Source of the DNA: Novosphingobium profundi | GTDB taxonomy: Bacteria > Pseudomonadota > Alphaproteobacteria > Sphingomonadales > Sphingomonadaceae | Length of the DNA: 64,000 nucleotides | Reading direction: 5' to 3' | Assembly (NCBI RefSeq): GCF_020524485.1 | Contig: NZ_JAIVLF010000005.1 | Location: forward strand, 496,001 to 560,000 | Part shown: piece after piece, positions 17,503 to 24,968 of the stretch | How positions within the stretch are numbered: the first letter of the stretch is position 1 | How the letters are laid out: each line of letters begins with the position of its first letter | Position numbers and translations under genes: made by a program | Notes under the pieces: generated by a model | The model's input: the letters and a program-made list of their open reading frames with translations, nothing else | Told to the model about the DNA's origin: nothing | Database searches by the model: none

Positions 17503-18717
17503 ATGAAGAAATTCGTGATCACCGGCATCCAAATGCGAAACAAGGGCTCCCAGGCCATGTTTCTCTCGCTCTATTACACCCTTCGCTCCCTCTATCCCGA
17601 TTGCGAGGTCGTGGGGTTTGCGAACAAGTATGATCACCCAGAACAATACACTTTCGACATGCTGCCCTACGACGACTACACCCGCCGTGTATTCAAGTAT
17701 CACCTCAACAAGATCCTGCCTCTGGAATCGCTCCTGACCTATTCGGTCAGCCTCTGGAAAAAGAGCGACAAATGGAACGGCAAGGTTCCCGCCATGGAAA
17801 AGGCGCTGCGCGAAGCCGACGCCATCTTCGATGCCAGCGGCTACACGCTTGGCTCTGGCTGGAGCAAGGAGGCGGGAGAACTGCTGCTCCAGACGATCCG
17901 GATCGCCCGATCCTATAACAAGAAGATCATCCTGATGCCGCAAAGCTTTGGTCCCTTCAACTGGGCAGATGAGGACAATTCCGAGTTCCTTGCCCGGATC
18001 AAGGACGAGCTGGAATACTGCCTCAAGATCTATGCCCGCGAGAAGGAGGGGTACGACTGCCTCACATCGCTTGGCCTCAAGAACGTCGCCTTGTCACAGG
18101 ACATGGTCATTCGCGAAAAGATCTTCCCGACAGCCCAGGACATTCATACGTCCCTGGCAGCCAAACCGTTCGACCTGCCCCCTGAAGATTCCGTCGGCTT
18201 CATCATCAACCAGAACGTCTTCCGGATCGGCGATCCGAACGCCGTGCTCGATCTCTATGCGAAAATCCTGGACCGCCTCATCGACAACGGCGAGAATGTC
18301 TACATCATCAACACGTCCACCGCCGACACGGACCTTGTGAACGGTGTGCTCGGCAAGGTCCGCAAGCCTGAGCGCATACAGATCATAAGCGGAGAACACT
18401 CGAGCCCGACCCTGATCGAGATCATCAGCCGTTTCAAATACGTCGTTGCATCGCGCTACCACTCGGTGGTGTTTGCCTACAGGAGCGGGGTTCCGGCCGT
18501 GATCCTGGGCTGGGCCAGCAAGTACACCGACCTTGCCGAGCACTTCCAACAGCAGGACTACGTCGTCGACATCCGGGACCCCGACACCAGCCGGATATTC
18601 CAGCAGATCGACCGCATGAGCGCGGAACACGCGAACGAGTCCCAACGCATCAAAGGCGCACTGGAGAATATCCAGACCACCTCCGTCGTTCGCGAAGCCG
18701 TCAGCATTCTGGCCTAG
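17503..18717 (+). CDS. Polysaccharide pyruvyl transferase family protein
   Basis: A 404-residue protein of the WcaK/CsaB group. The N-terminal MRNKGSQAMF (11-20) gives the NxG dinucleotide-like loop. The middle region has LMPQSFGPFN, and the C-terminal nucleotide-binding half has VASRYHSVVFAYRSGVPAVILGW. The family transfers pyruvate from phosphoenolpyruvate to sugars as a ketal, adding negative charge. The start ATG has a strong GGGAGAGGG site. The gene is visibly richer in A/T and in Lys, Asn and Ile codons than its neighbours, suggesting later acquisition. Confidence 0.85.
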   Translation: MKKFVITGIQMRNKGSQAMFLSLYYTLRSLYPDCEVVGFANKYDHPEQYTFDMLPYDDYTRRVFKYHLNKILPLESLLTYSVSLWKKSDKWNGKVPAMEKALREADAIFDASGYTLGSGWSKEAGELLLQTIRIARSYNKKIILMPQSFGPFNWADEDNSEFLARIKDELEYCLKIYAREKEGYDCLTSLGLKNVALSQDMVIREKIFPTAQDIHTSLAAKPFDLPPEDSVGFIINQNVFRIGDPNAVLDLYAKILDRLIDNGENVYIINTSTADTDLVNGVLGKVRKPERIQIISGEHSSPTLIEIISRFKYVVASRYHSVVFAYRSGVPAVILGWASKYTDLAEHFQQQDYVVDIRDPDTSRIFQQIDRMSAEHANESQRIKGALENIQTTSVVREAVSILA

Positions 18718-18886
18718 CTACGCAACGCACCGCGATGGCAATCCGGCCTGACAGCGTCGCTGCCTCGCGCCCAGGCAAAGTCGGTTGGCGCCGATACGAG
18801 AGCTTACACCTACCCTCACCCTAGGCCGCCGTTTTAATTTGGCATTTACCCTCAGGGCCTTCCCGGCACGGCAGAAGAGGTATGGG

Positions 18887-20287
18887 GTGGAGCACGACAT
18901 TCTCACGATTGATGGCGATCCCATCATGACCCAGATTCTCATCGAACAGCTCGCCCCACTTGCGCGGCCGCGCGCAGCCGCGAATGCAAGCGAGGCGATG
19001 AAGCAGATCGCACAGCGCGTGCCCGAACTGATCCTGCTGGACACCGAGTTGCCCGGCACCCACGGCATTGATCTGTGCCGGGCACTGCACGGCGACGCGC
19101 GCCTTGCCCACGTGCCGATCATCTTCATTACGGCTCAGACCGGGGAAAGCTTCGAGATCGAAGCTCTGGAAAGCGGCGCCGTGGACTTCATCCCCAAGCC
19201 CCCCCGCGGAGCGGTTCTGCGCGCCCGCGTAAGAACGCAGTTGGAACTGGCCCGCCTGACCCGCGAGCTTGAGTTGCTCAGCCTTACCGATCCTCTGACT
19301 GGGCTCATTAACCGACGCCGCTATGAAGAGGTGCTGCACCATGAACTGGCCCGCGCTCGGCGAAGCCGCGAACCGCTCAGCCTGATCCTCGTCGACCTCG
19401 ATCATTTCAAGCTCTTCAACGATCAGTATGGACATGCTGCGGGTGACGAGTGCCTGTGCAAGGTCGCGCAACTCTTGCAAACCTGCGCGCGCCGTCCCGC
19501 AGACGCAGTGGCGCGCATTGGCGGGGAGGAACTGGCCCTGATCCTGCCGCACACCCCTGCGGCCGGGGGCATGGAGGTGGCACAGACGATCCTGACAGCT
19601 CTGGAAGATGCCGCGCCCCCACACCTGCGCTCCCAGGTTGCAGACCATGTCACCGTCAGCCTGGGCCTTGCCTGCCTGGAGCCTTCCAGCGACATCGACA
19701 CCGAAACCACGGTCGAGGCCATAGCCCGGGACCTGGGCGAACGTGCTGCGCAGGCCCTCACCGAAGCGAAAGATTCAGGCCGGGCGCGCTTCGTCTATCG
19801 TTCAGGCCGCCGCCGTCCGGTACCGACCCAGGAAACATCCCTTGAAAAGGGTGCTTCCTGGCCCAAAATCAGGGGCATCGACAGCGAGTTGTCTTACCAG
19901 CGCCTGTGCGGCAATCGCGAGCTGTTCATCACCCTTGTCGCCAAGTTGCTTGATCAGTTCGAGGACCTTGTCGAACCGCGCAAGTACGCGGACATGGAGG
20001 AAGATGAGGCCACCCTGCACTTCGCCCGCCGGCTCTACAAACTGAAAGGGAGCGCCGACACGCTCGGCGCAACACACCTGCAGTCCCTTGCCGCGGGTGC
20101 CGAGACCGCCCTGCGTCACGCCGATGATGCGCAAATCGCGCTACTGGTACGCACCATCCACGAGCACCTGGACGAGATGCGCGCCAGCTGCGAAGCGCTT
20201 TCCCCGCTCCCCTTCCAGATACCCAGCACGCCAACGGCCTTCCCACTGCGCTCGACAACTCCCGGCAACAACATCGCGCGCCCCTGA
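18887..20287 (+). CDS. Response regulator diguanylate cyclase (REC-GGDEF) with degenerate Hpt-like C-terminal domain
   Basis: A 466-residue protein from GTG 18887 (AGAAGAGG six bases upstream). The REC domain has Asp9/Asp11, phospho-acceptor Asp52 in LLDTELPG, Thr in FITAQT and Lys in FIPKP. The GGDEF domain starts with DPLTGLINRRRYEE and carries an intact GGEEL site with an RPAD inhibitory I-site five residues before it, so it should make and sense c-di-GMP. The C-terminal helical stretch resembles an Hpt domain around LYKLKGSADTLGA (383-395), but the phospho-histidine position is Tyr384. c-di-GMP often controls exopolysaccharide production, so a link to the upstream locus is plausible but unproven. 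Confidence 0.88.
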   Translation: MEHDILTIDGDPIMTQILIEQLAPLARPRAAANASEAMKQIAQRVPELILLDTELPGTHGIDLCRALHGDARLAHVPIIFITAQTGESFEIEALESGAVDFIPKPPRGAVLRARVRTQLELARLTRELELLSLTDPLTGLINRRRYEEVLHHELARARRSREPLSLILVDLDHFKLFNDQYGHAAGDECLCKVAQLLQTCARRPADAVARIGGEELALILPHTPAAGGMEVAQTILTALEDAAPPHLRSQVADHVTVSLGLACLEPSSDIDTETTVEAIARDLGERAAQALTEAKDSGRARFVYRSGRRRPVPTQETSLEKGASWPKIRGIDSELSYQRLCGNRELFITLVAKLLDQFEDLVEPRKYADMEEDEATLHFARRLYKLKGSADTLGATHLQSLAAGAETALRHADDAQIALLVRTIHEHLDEMRASCEALSPLPFQIPSTPTAFPLRSTTPGNNIARP

Positions 20288-20424
20288 CGCCTGAAGGCAC
20301 TTGCAACTGGCGCCGAGGCGCAAAGCGCAACACGAAACTGGCCTGCACGCGGCTTCCCGCAACCGCAAGGCGACCTCTTGGTCTTTCCCCGCGGGGTAAT
20401 TACAGGATGTTGTTTGGAAAAAGG

Positions 20425-20500
20425 TGGTGAGCCCTGCTGGGTTCGAACCAGCGACCTACTGATTAAAAGTCAGTTGCTCTACCGACTGAGCTAAGGGCCC
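20425..20500 (-). tRNA. tRNA-Lys (anticodon UUU)
   Basis: A 76-base cloverleaf on the minus strand. The acceptor stem GGGCCCT pairs with AGGGCTC (one G-U). The D arm contains AGCTCAGTCGGTAGAGC, the anticodon loop is CTTTTAA inside the stem CTGA/TCAG, the T arm contains GGTTCGAACC, and CCA is encoded. A TTTTT run follows the 3' end on the minus strand. The gene sits between the GGDEF gene and folK. Confidence 0.98.
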
Positions 20501-20530
20501 CCGACGCCGCTTTGCGGATCTGGTGGAGGC

Positions 20531-21073
20531 TCACCTAGGGGCATGTCGGGACTTGGTCAAGCGGGTGTGTAACTGGTTGATCGACAAACCTGTCAGAGGA
20601 TCTCGCCATGTGCCGGCTATGGTGCGTGCGGGGGCGAGCACGAAATCACGTTGGCGGAAGGCGGGATGGGGTAGGACGAGACTGGTTTGTCCGTCATCCT
20701 CGGCCCAGGGTCCTTGGCTCCACAGCACGATATCAAGGTCAAGGACGCGCGATTGCCAGTCCTGGCCGAGGCGCTTTCGCCCCAGCCGCGCCTCGATCGC
20801 GAGAAGTGCGCGCATCACCGCCAGAGGCGCCAGCCCAGTCTCGACTATGGCGGCTGCGTTAAGGTAGCGTCGGCGCGAGGGGCCGACCGGGGGTGTCTCG
20901 AGGAAGGGCGAGATCGCCGTGACCTCGCCGATCTCCTCCCCGATCAGCTCCAGGGCGCGCCTGAGGACCCGGCGCGGCGGGCCGATGCGCGGGTGGCGCA
21001 TGTTCGAGCCAAGCGCGATGAGATAGGCGCCCTCCTCATCCCGAGCCACGCCCTGCCCCGCCGTGCCGGTCAC
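20531..21073 (-). CDS. folK: 2-amino-4-hydroxy-6-hydroxymethyldihydropteridine diphosphokinase
   Basis: HPPK, the pyrophosphokinase step of folate synthesis. The core begins AYLIALGSNMRHP. The substrate-binding ISPFLETPPVG and YLNAAA follow, then the Mg-ATP signature SRVLDLDIVLW and HPAFRQRDFVLAP. The start is uncertain: GTG 21073 (180 aa, just past the stop of the upstream gene) or GTG 21049 (172 aa). Both fit the usual length. It is transcribed leftward behind the N-carbamoylputrescine amidase gene. Confidence 0.9.
   Translation of the reverse strand: MTGTAGQGVARDEEGAYLIALGSNMRHPRIGPPRRVLRRALELIGEEIGEVTAISPFLETPPVGPSRRRYLNAAAIVETGLAPLAVMRALLAIEARLGRKRLGQDWQSRVLDLDIVLWSQGPWAEDDGQTSLVLPHPAFRQRDFVLAPARTIAGTWRDPLTGLSINQLHTRLTKSRHAPR
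20532..20560 (-). promoter_or_regulatory. Predicted sigma-70-type promoter of tRNA-Lys, at the 3' end of folK
   Basis: On the minus strand TTGACC (20560-20555) is followed after 17 bases by TAGGTG (20537-20532). A start near 20525 would give a leader of about 25 bases before the tRNA. The -35 element is strong and the -10 weak, as is common in alphaproteobacteria. Confidence 0.5.
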
Positions 21074-21077
21074 GCTC

Positions 21078-21953
21078 TCAGACGTCCTGCGCGATGCGGC
21101 CGTAAAGCTGGGGGCGGCGATCTCGGAAGAAGCCCATGCCTGCACGGTGCTTCGCCGCACGTGCAAGATCGAGCGTTGCCACCAGCACACCCGTCTCCTC
21201 CTTCCCGAATTCGGTGACGTAATCGCCCCATTCGTCGGAAATGAAGGAATGACCGTAGAACGTCTGCTCGGTCCCACACTCGGTTTCGACGCCAATGCGG
21301 TTGGCGGCAATCACCGGCATGCAGTTGGAGACGGAGTGACCGATCATTGCGCGGCGCCACATGCGACTGGTGTCGAGCGTGGCGTCGTAGGGCTCCGAAC
21401 CAATGGCGGTGGGGTAGAGCAGGAGCTCGGCACCCATCAGTGCCATGACGCGCGCGCATTCGGGATACCACTGGTCCCAGCACACCCCGACGCCCACGCG
21501 CACGACCTCGCCGTTCACCGGAACGTCCCAGACCTTGAACCCGTCGTTGCCCGGGCGGAAGTAGTACTTCTCCTCGTAGCCCGGTCCGTCGGGAATATGG
21601 CTCTTGCGGTAGGTCCCCATGATCGCCCCGTCCGGACCGATCATCGCGAGCGTGTTGTAGTAGTGATGCCCGTCCTTCTCGAAGAAGCTGGTCGGGATCG
21701 TCACCTTCAGCCTGGCCGCCAGCTCGCGCATGGCGATGACCGAGGGATGTACCTCGGTCGGGCGGGCCAGCGCGAAGAGTTCCTCCTCCTCGGTCTTGCA
21801 GAAGTAGGGCCCCGAGAACAGTTCGGGCGGCAGAATCAGCTGCGCGCCCTTGCCCGCCGCCTCCTCGACAAGCGCAGAGACGGCGGCGATGTTCTCGGCC
21901 TCGACTTGCGAGCCGAGGGGAAGCTGGAGTGCGGCGACGGTGATGGTGCTCAT
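21078..21953 (-). CDS. aguB: N-carbamoylputrescine amidase (carbon-nitrogen hydrolase)
   Basis: A 291-residue nitrilase-superfamily enzyme that hydrolyses N-carbamoylputrescine to putrescine, CO2 and ammonia in the agmatine route. The Glu-Lys-Cys triad is visible as Glu44 (LPPELF), Lys117 (TYRKSHIPDGPGY) and Cys158 (GVCWDQWYPE). Substrate-pocket sequence and full length agree with AguB. No agmatine deiminase gene is in the window. The downstream folK starts right after its stop, so a two-gene transcript is likely. Confidence 0.92.
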   Translation of the reverse strand: MSTITVAALQLPLGSQVEAENIAAVSALVEEAAGKGAQLILPPELFSGPYFCKTEEEELFALARPTEVHPSVIAMRELAARLKVTIPTSFFEKDGHHYYNTLAMIGPDGAIMGTYRKSHIPDGPGYEEKYYFRPGNDGFKVWDVPVNGEVVRVGVGVCWDQWYPECARVMALMGAELLLYPTAIGSEPYDATLDTSRMWRRAMIGHSVSNCMPVIAANRIGVETECGTEQTFYGHSFISDEWGDYVTEFGKEETGVLVATLDLARAAKHRAGMGFFRDRRPQLYGRIAQDV

Positions 21954-21967
21954 GGACCGGGCCGATA

Positions 21968-22819
21968 TCAGTCCCGCTTGCGGAAAAGAAGCGTCATCCG
22001 GTCGCTTTCACCGATGGCCGCGTACTTGGCCTTGTCCTGCTCCTTGAGTGCGAACTGCGGCGGCAACGTCCACACGCCGCCTTCCCAGTTCGCGGGATCC
22101 TTGGGGTTGGCGTTGATCTCCGAGCTGGCGACGAGCTCGAAGCCGTTGAGCTCCATCAGCCGCACGACATCGGCCTGGCGCAGGTAGCCCTTGCTGCCAT
22201 TGGTGTAGCTGAAGGGCGCATCGGCCTTGGCGCGGTGCTGGACCACGCCCAGCAGACCATCGTCCTTGAGGAGCGTGCGCATGGCCTTCACCTCGGCGTC
22301 GGCAATGTTCCAGTTCATCATGTTGTGCAGCATGCGGAAGAGGACGATGCGGTCGTACGAGCCCTTCTCGGCATCGGGAATGTCCTTGAGCGTCATGCCC
22401 GAAACCGAATCGGGATCGACACCGGTCCATTCGACGACCTTGCCCGAAAAGGCCGCGGCCGATTCGGCGAGCTTGCTGCCATCGAAGGGCACCACGTCCG
22501 GGTTGAAATAGAGGCCCGTCAGGTGCCCCTCCTCGGCGAGATAGGGCGCGAGCATGCGCGAATACCAGCCGCCACCCGGCGCGTATTCACCGACTTTCAT
22601 GTCGGGCGCGACGCCCATGAACTTAAGGGTTTCCACGGGGTGGCGGTAGACATCGCGGGCGCGGTCGTCCTTGCGCGCCGGGGTGGCGGCGGCAAGTTCG
22701 AGCAGCGCCTCACAGCCGTTGCACGAGACGACTTCGGCGCCATCTTCGGCCGCATCGGCGGCAACCGGGGCCGCGATCAGGCCGAGGCAGGTGGAAAGAG
22801 CAAGCATGAAACGGCGCAT
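21968..22819 (-). CDS. Class I SAM-dependent methyltransferase-like protein with signal peptide (COG4798-like)
   Basis: A 283-residue protein from ATG 22819, preceded by AGGAGGATACCG. The first 24 residues form a signal peptide (basic start, hydrophobic core, AADA cleavage region). The rest resembles a Rossmann-fold methyltransferase: VGEYAPGGGWYSRMLAPYL replaces the usual glycine-rich motif I, and DRIVLFRMLHNMMNW and MRTLLKDDGLLGVV resemble motifs IV-V. A methyltransferase fold behind a signal peptide is odd, because SAM is cytosolic. The function is unknown. The signal peptide and fold are clear, activity is not. Confidence 0.78.
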   Translation of the reverse strand: MRRFMLALSTCLGLIAAPVAADAAEDGAEVVSCNGCEALLELAAATPARKDDRARDVYRHPVETLKFMGVAPDMKVGEYAPGGGWYSRMLAPYLAEEGHLTGLYFNPDVVPFDGSKLAESAAAFSGKVVEWTGVDPDSVSGMTLKDIPDAEKGSYDRIVLFRMLHNMMNWNIADAEVKAMRTLLKDDGLLGVVQHRAKADAPFSYTNGSKGYLRQADVVRLMELNGFELVASSEINANPKDPANWEGGVWTLPPQFALKEQDKAKYAAIGESDRMTLLFRKRD

Positions 22820-22911
22820 CGGTATCCTCCTAGGCAGGGCGCGGGTTCTATCCGGAAGGGATTGTCCGCGCGCTAGTTCCCTGCTGCGCGAACCTAGTGT
22901 TCGCCCGCCCA

Positions 22912-22940
22912 ATGACAAGCACGGTTTCGATCCCTATCTG
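22912..22940 (+). promoter_or_regulatory. Predicted sigma-70-type promoter of msrA
   Basis: ATGACA (22912-22917) and TATCTG (22935-22940) are separated by 17 bases. A start near 22947 would leave a leader of about 33 bases before the msrA ATG. Confidence 0.45.
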
Positions 22941-22979
22941 CACAGGTAACACCCCCCGATCACAAGGACAGGACAGATC

Positions 22980-23516
22980 ATGGAAACAGCCATCGTGGCA
23001 GGCGGATGCTTCTGGTGCACCGAAGCGGTATTCCGCGACGTCATCGGCGTCACCGAAGTCGAGAGCGGCTATATCGGCGGCACCACCGAGAACCCCACCT
23101 ACAAGGAGGTGTGCACGGGCGCGACCGGCCATGCCGAAGGCGTGCGCCTGACGTACGATCCGGCCGCCATCTCCTACGCCCAGATCCTCGACGTGTTCCT
23201 GGGCACGCACGATCCGACGCAGCTCAACCGCCAGGGCAATGACGTGGGTACGCAGTACCGCTCGGCGATCTTCCCCCTCGACGATGCACAACGCACCGAA
23301 GCCGAGGCCGCGATCGCGCGCGCGGGCGAGGCCAATACCGCTCCGGTAGTCACCACGATCGAAGGGCCCGCGACCTGGTACCCGGCCGAGGACTACCACC
23401 AGGAATACTGGGAAGGCGAAGGTCAGCGCAATCCCTACTGCATGGCCGTGATCCCGCCCAAGCTTATGAAACTGCGCAAGAGTTTCCAGAACGCCGTAAA
23501 AAGCGAAAAGGCCTGA
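22980..23516 (+). CDS. msrA: Peptide-methionine (S)-S-oxide reductase
   Basis: A 178-residue MsrA that repairs the S-epimer of methionine sulfoxide in proteins. The catalytic motif GGCFWC puts the nucleophile at Cys10. GYIGGTTENPTYKEVCTGATGH and YHQEYW segments are diagnostic of MsrA. No MsrB is fused or adjacent. It is a single-gene unit with its own predicted promoter and a strong terminator 12 bp downstream. Confidence 0.96.
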   Translation: METAIVAGGCFWCTEAVFRDVIGVTEVESGYIGGTTENPTYKEVCTGATGHAEGVRLTYDPAAISYAQILDVFLGTHDPTQLNRQGNDVGTQYRSAIFPLDDAQRTEAEAAIARAGEANTAPVVTTIEGPATWYPAEDYHQEYWEGEGQRNPYCMAVIPPKLMKLRKSFQNAVKSEKA

Positions 23517-23527
23517 CACAGGCCTGG

Positions 23528-23564
23528 ATCGAAGGACTGTCCATGGACGGGACAGTCCTTCGAT
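23528..23564 (+). terminator. Rho-independent terminator after msrA
   Basis: A perfect 15-bp inverted repeat (arms 23528-23542 and 23550-23564) with a 7-base loop, followed by TAATCTTT. It is well placed to end msrA transcription before the PEP-CTERM gene. Confidence 0.8.
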
Positions 23565-23644
23565 TAATCTTTATACAACTGCCAAGTCCTACTAGGTGAA
23601 CCGAAAGTCAGGCGCCCGCCGTTAACCCAGGTTCTCCCTATTCC

Positions 23645-24724
23645 ATGACCGACATTCGCAAGATTGCCCTTGGCGCGGCCACGCTGGCCGCGGCCCTCGC
23701 CCCTTCGGCTGTTCTTGCCGACTCGATCCCGATGGTATCGGGGCTCGACATCCTGCGGACCTGGAACCTGGTGGTGCTGGGCGACCTTGATTCCACCTCG
23801 GAAGTGGAAGGCAAGACCTGGGTCGGCGGAAACCTCACCGGATCGTCCTCGAACTACCAGATCTCGGGCAGCGTCGACAATTCGAACGGGGTTTCGGGGC
23901 TCACCGTCGTTGGCGATGTCACCGGCAACATCAAGAACCTCAACAACGGATCGGGCGCCATTGTCGGCGGCAACGTGGCAAGCGGGTTCAACCTCAATGG
24001 CGGCACGCAGACCGTTCTGGTCGGCGGATCGATCAGCAACACCAACGTCAACAGCAACGTGGTGCAGTCGGGCCTTGGTGCCAGCGATCCCGCTTTCGTG
24101 CAGAACCTCACCCAGCAAAAGAGCCTGATCTCCACCTCTACCCAGGAACTCTCCTATACGCTGGGTCAGATGGCGGCGACCGATACGGTCGCGATCAGCG
24201 GCAACCGCGCGACCTTCACGGCAACGCCCGGAGCCGACGGGACGGCGGTCTTCAACATCACCGCAGCCCAGCTCGACAGCGTGGGTGAGATTTCGTTCGA
24301 CACCGGCGGCGCAGACACCGTGATCGTCAATGTTTCGGGCAAATCGATCACGCTCAACGACAACTTCCTCGGCGATGCGAGCGGCCTTGGCGAGAACGTG
24401 ATCTGGAACTTCCCCGAGGCCGAGGAACTGAGCCTTTCGACCGCGTGGAAAGGCTCGGTCCTCGCTCCGCACGCGAACGCGCGCACGGGCAATTACATCG
24501 AGGGTTCGGCCGTGTTCGGCAGCCTCGACCAGGACGGCGAGATGCACGTGGGCACCTTTGCTGGTGGCTGGGACCCCAGCGGCGATCCCCACACCGGCTC
24601 GACCTCGGGTGGCAGCACCTCGGGTGGAACCGACGTGCCCGAGCCGGGCATGCTGCTGCTCTTCGGCCTTGGCCTGGGCGGCCTTGCTCTGATGGTACGC
24701 CGCCGCCGCGCGCACGTCGGCTGA
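23645..24724 (+). CDS. Choice-of-anchor A family secreted protein with PEP-CTERM sorting signal
   Basis: A 359-residue exported protein. It has an N-terminal signal peptide (ALAPSAVLA cleavage region). The long body is rich in Asn, Gly, Ser and Thr with GKTWVGGNLTGSS and VVGDV repeats typical of the choice-of-anchor A domain. A Gly/Ser/Thr linker leads to the C-terminal PEP-CTERM tripartite signal: VPEPG, a hydrophobic helix, then RRRR. PEP-CTERM proteins are processed by an exosortase and are tied to exopolysaccharide-producing species. No exosortase gene is in the window. The extracellular role is unknown. Confidence 0.9.
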   Translation: MTDIRKIALGAATLAAALAPSAVLADSIPMVSGLDILRTWNLVVLGDLDSTSEVEGKTWVGGNLTGSSSNYQISGSVDNSNGVSGLTVVGDVTGNIKNLNNGSGAIVGGNVASGFNLNGGTQTVLVGGSISNTNVNSNVVQSGLGASDPAFVQNLTQQKSLISTSTQELSYTLGQMAATDTVAISGNRATFTATPGADGTAVFNITAAQLDSVGEISFDTGGADTVIVNVSGKSITLNDNFLGDASGLGENVIWNFPEAEELSLSTAWKGSVLAPHANARTGNYIEGSAVFGSLDQDGEMHVGTFAGGWDPSGDPHTGSTSGGSTSGGTDVPEPGMLLLFGLGLGGLALMVRRRRAHVG

Positions 24725-24750
24725 AAGGCACAGAAAGCAAAAGGAAGATT

Positions 24751-24957
24751 CCGAGGGCCATCGCCCTCGGGCTCCCCGAACTGTCTGGCACAGTGTGCTC
24801 GCTCGGCGCTGGTGGAGATGAGAAAGGCTGCTATCCGGAAAATTGAGGGGCGAAGCCCTCCGGAATGATCCGATGCGTGCCCTCACCGCCCGCCCACGAC
24901 ATGGGCTGATCAAGGTGAGGTCGCCAATTCTGGGGTCAAGGGGCAATGGCCCCTTGA
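24751..24957 (+). repeat. Three-stem intergenic repeat, expanded copy (copy 1)
   Basis: Left end hairpin CCGAGGGC-catc-GCCCTCGG (24751-24770) and right end hairpin TCAAGGGGC-aatg-GCCCCTTGA (24936-24957) bound an interior about 90 bp longer than in the 113-bp copies. The interior carries an additional hairpin (GAGGG/CCCTC, 24845-24860). It lies between the convergent ends of the PEP-CTERM gene and rsmB, in plus orientation (CCGAGGGC end at left). Confidence 0.85.
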
Positions 24958-24968
24958 TAGTCTCTCTT

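Noticed and set aside
24786-24801. TGGCAC-N4-TGCT inside the expanded repeat as a sigma-54 promoter
   Set aside because: The spacing and GC element do not fit well, and no gene on that strand follows.
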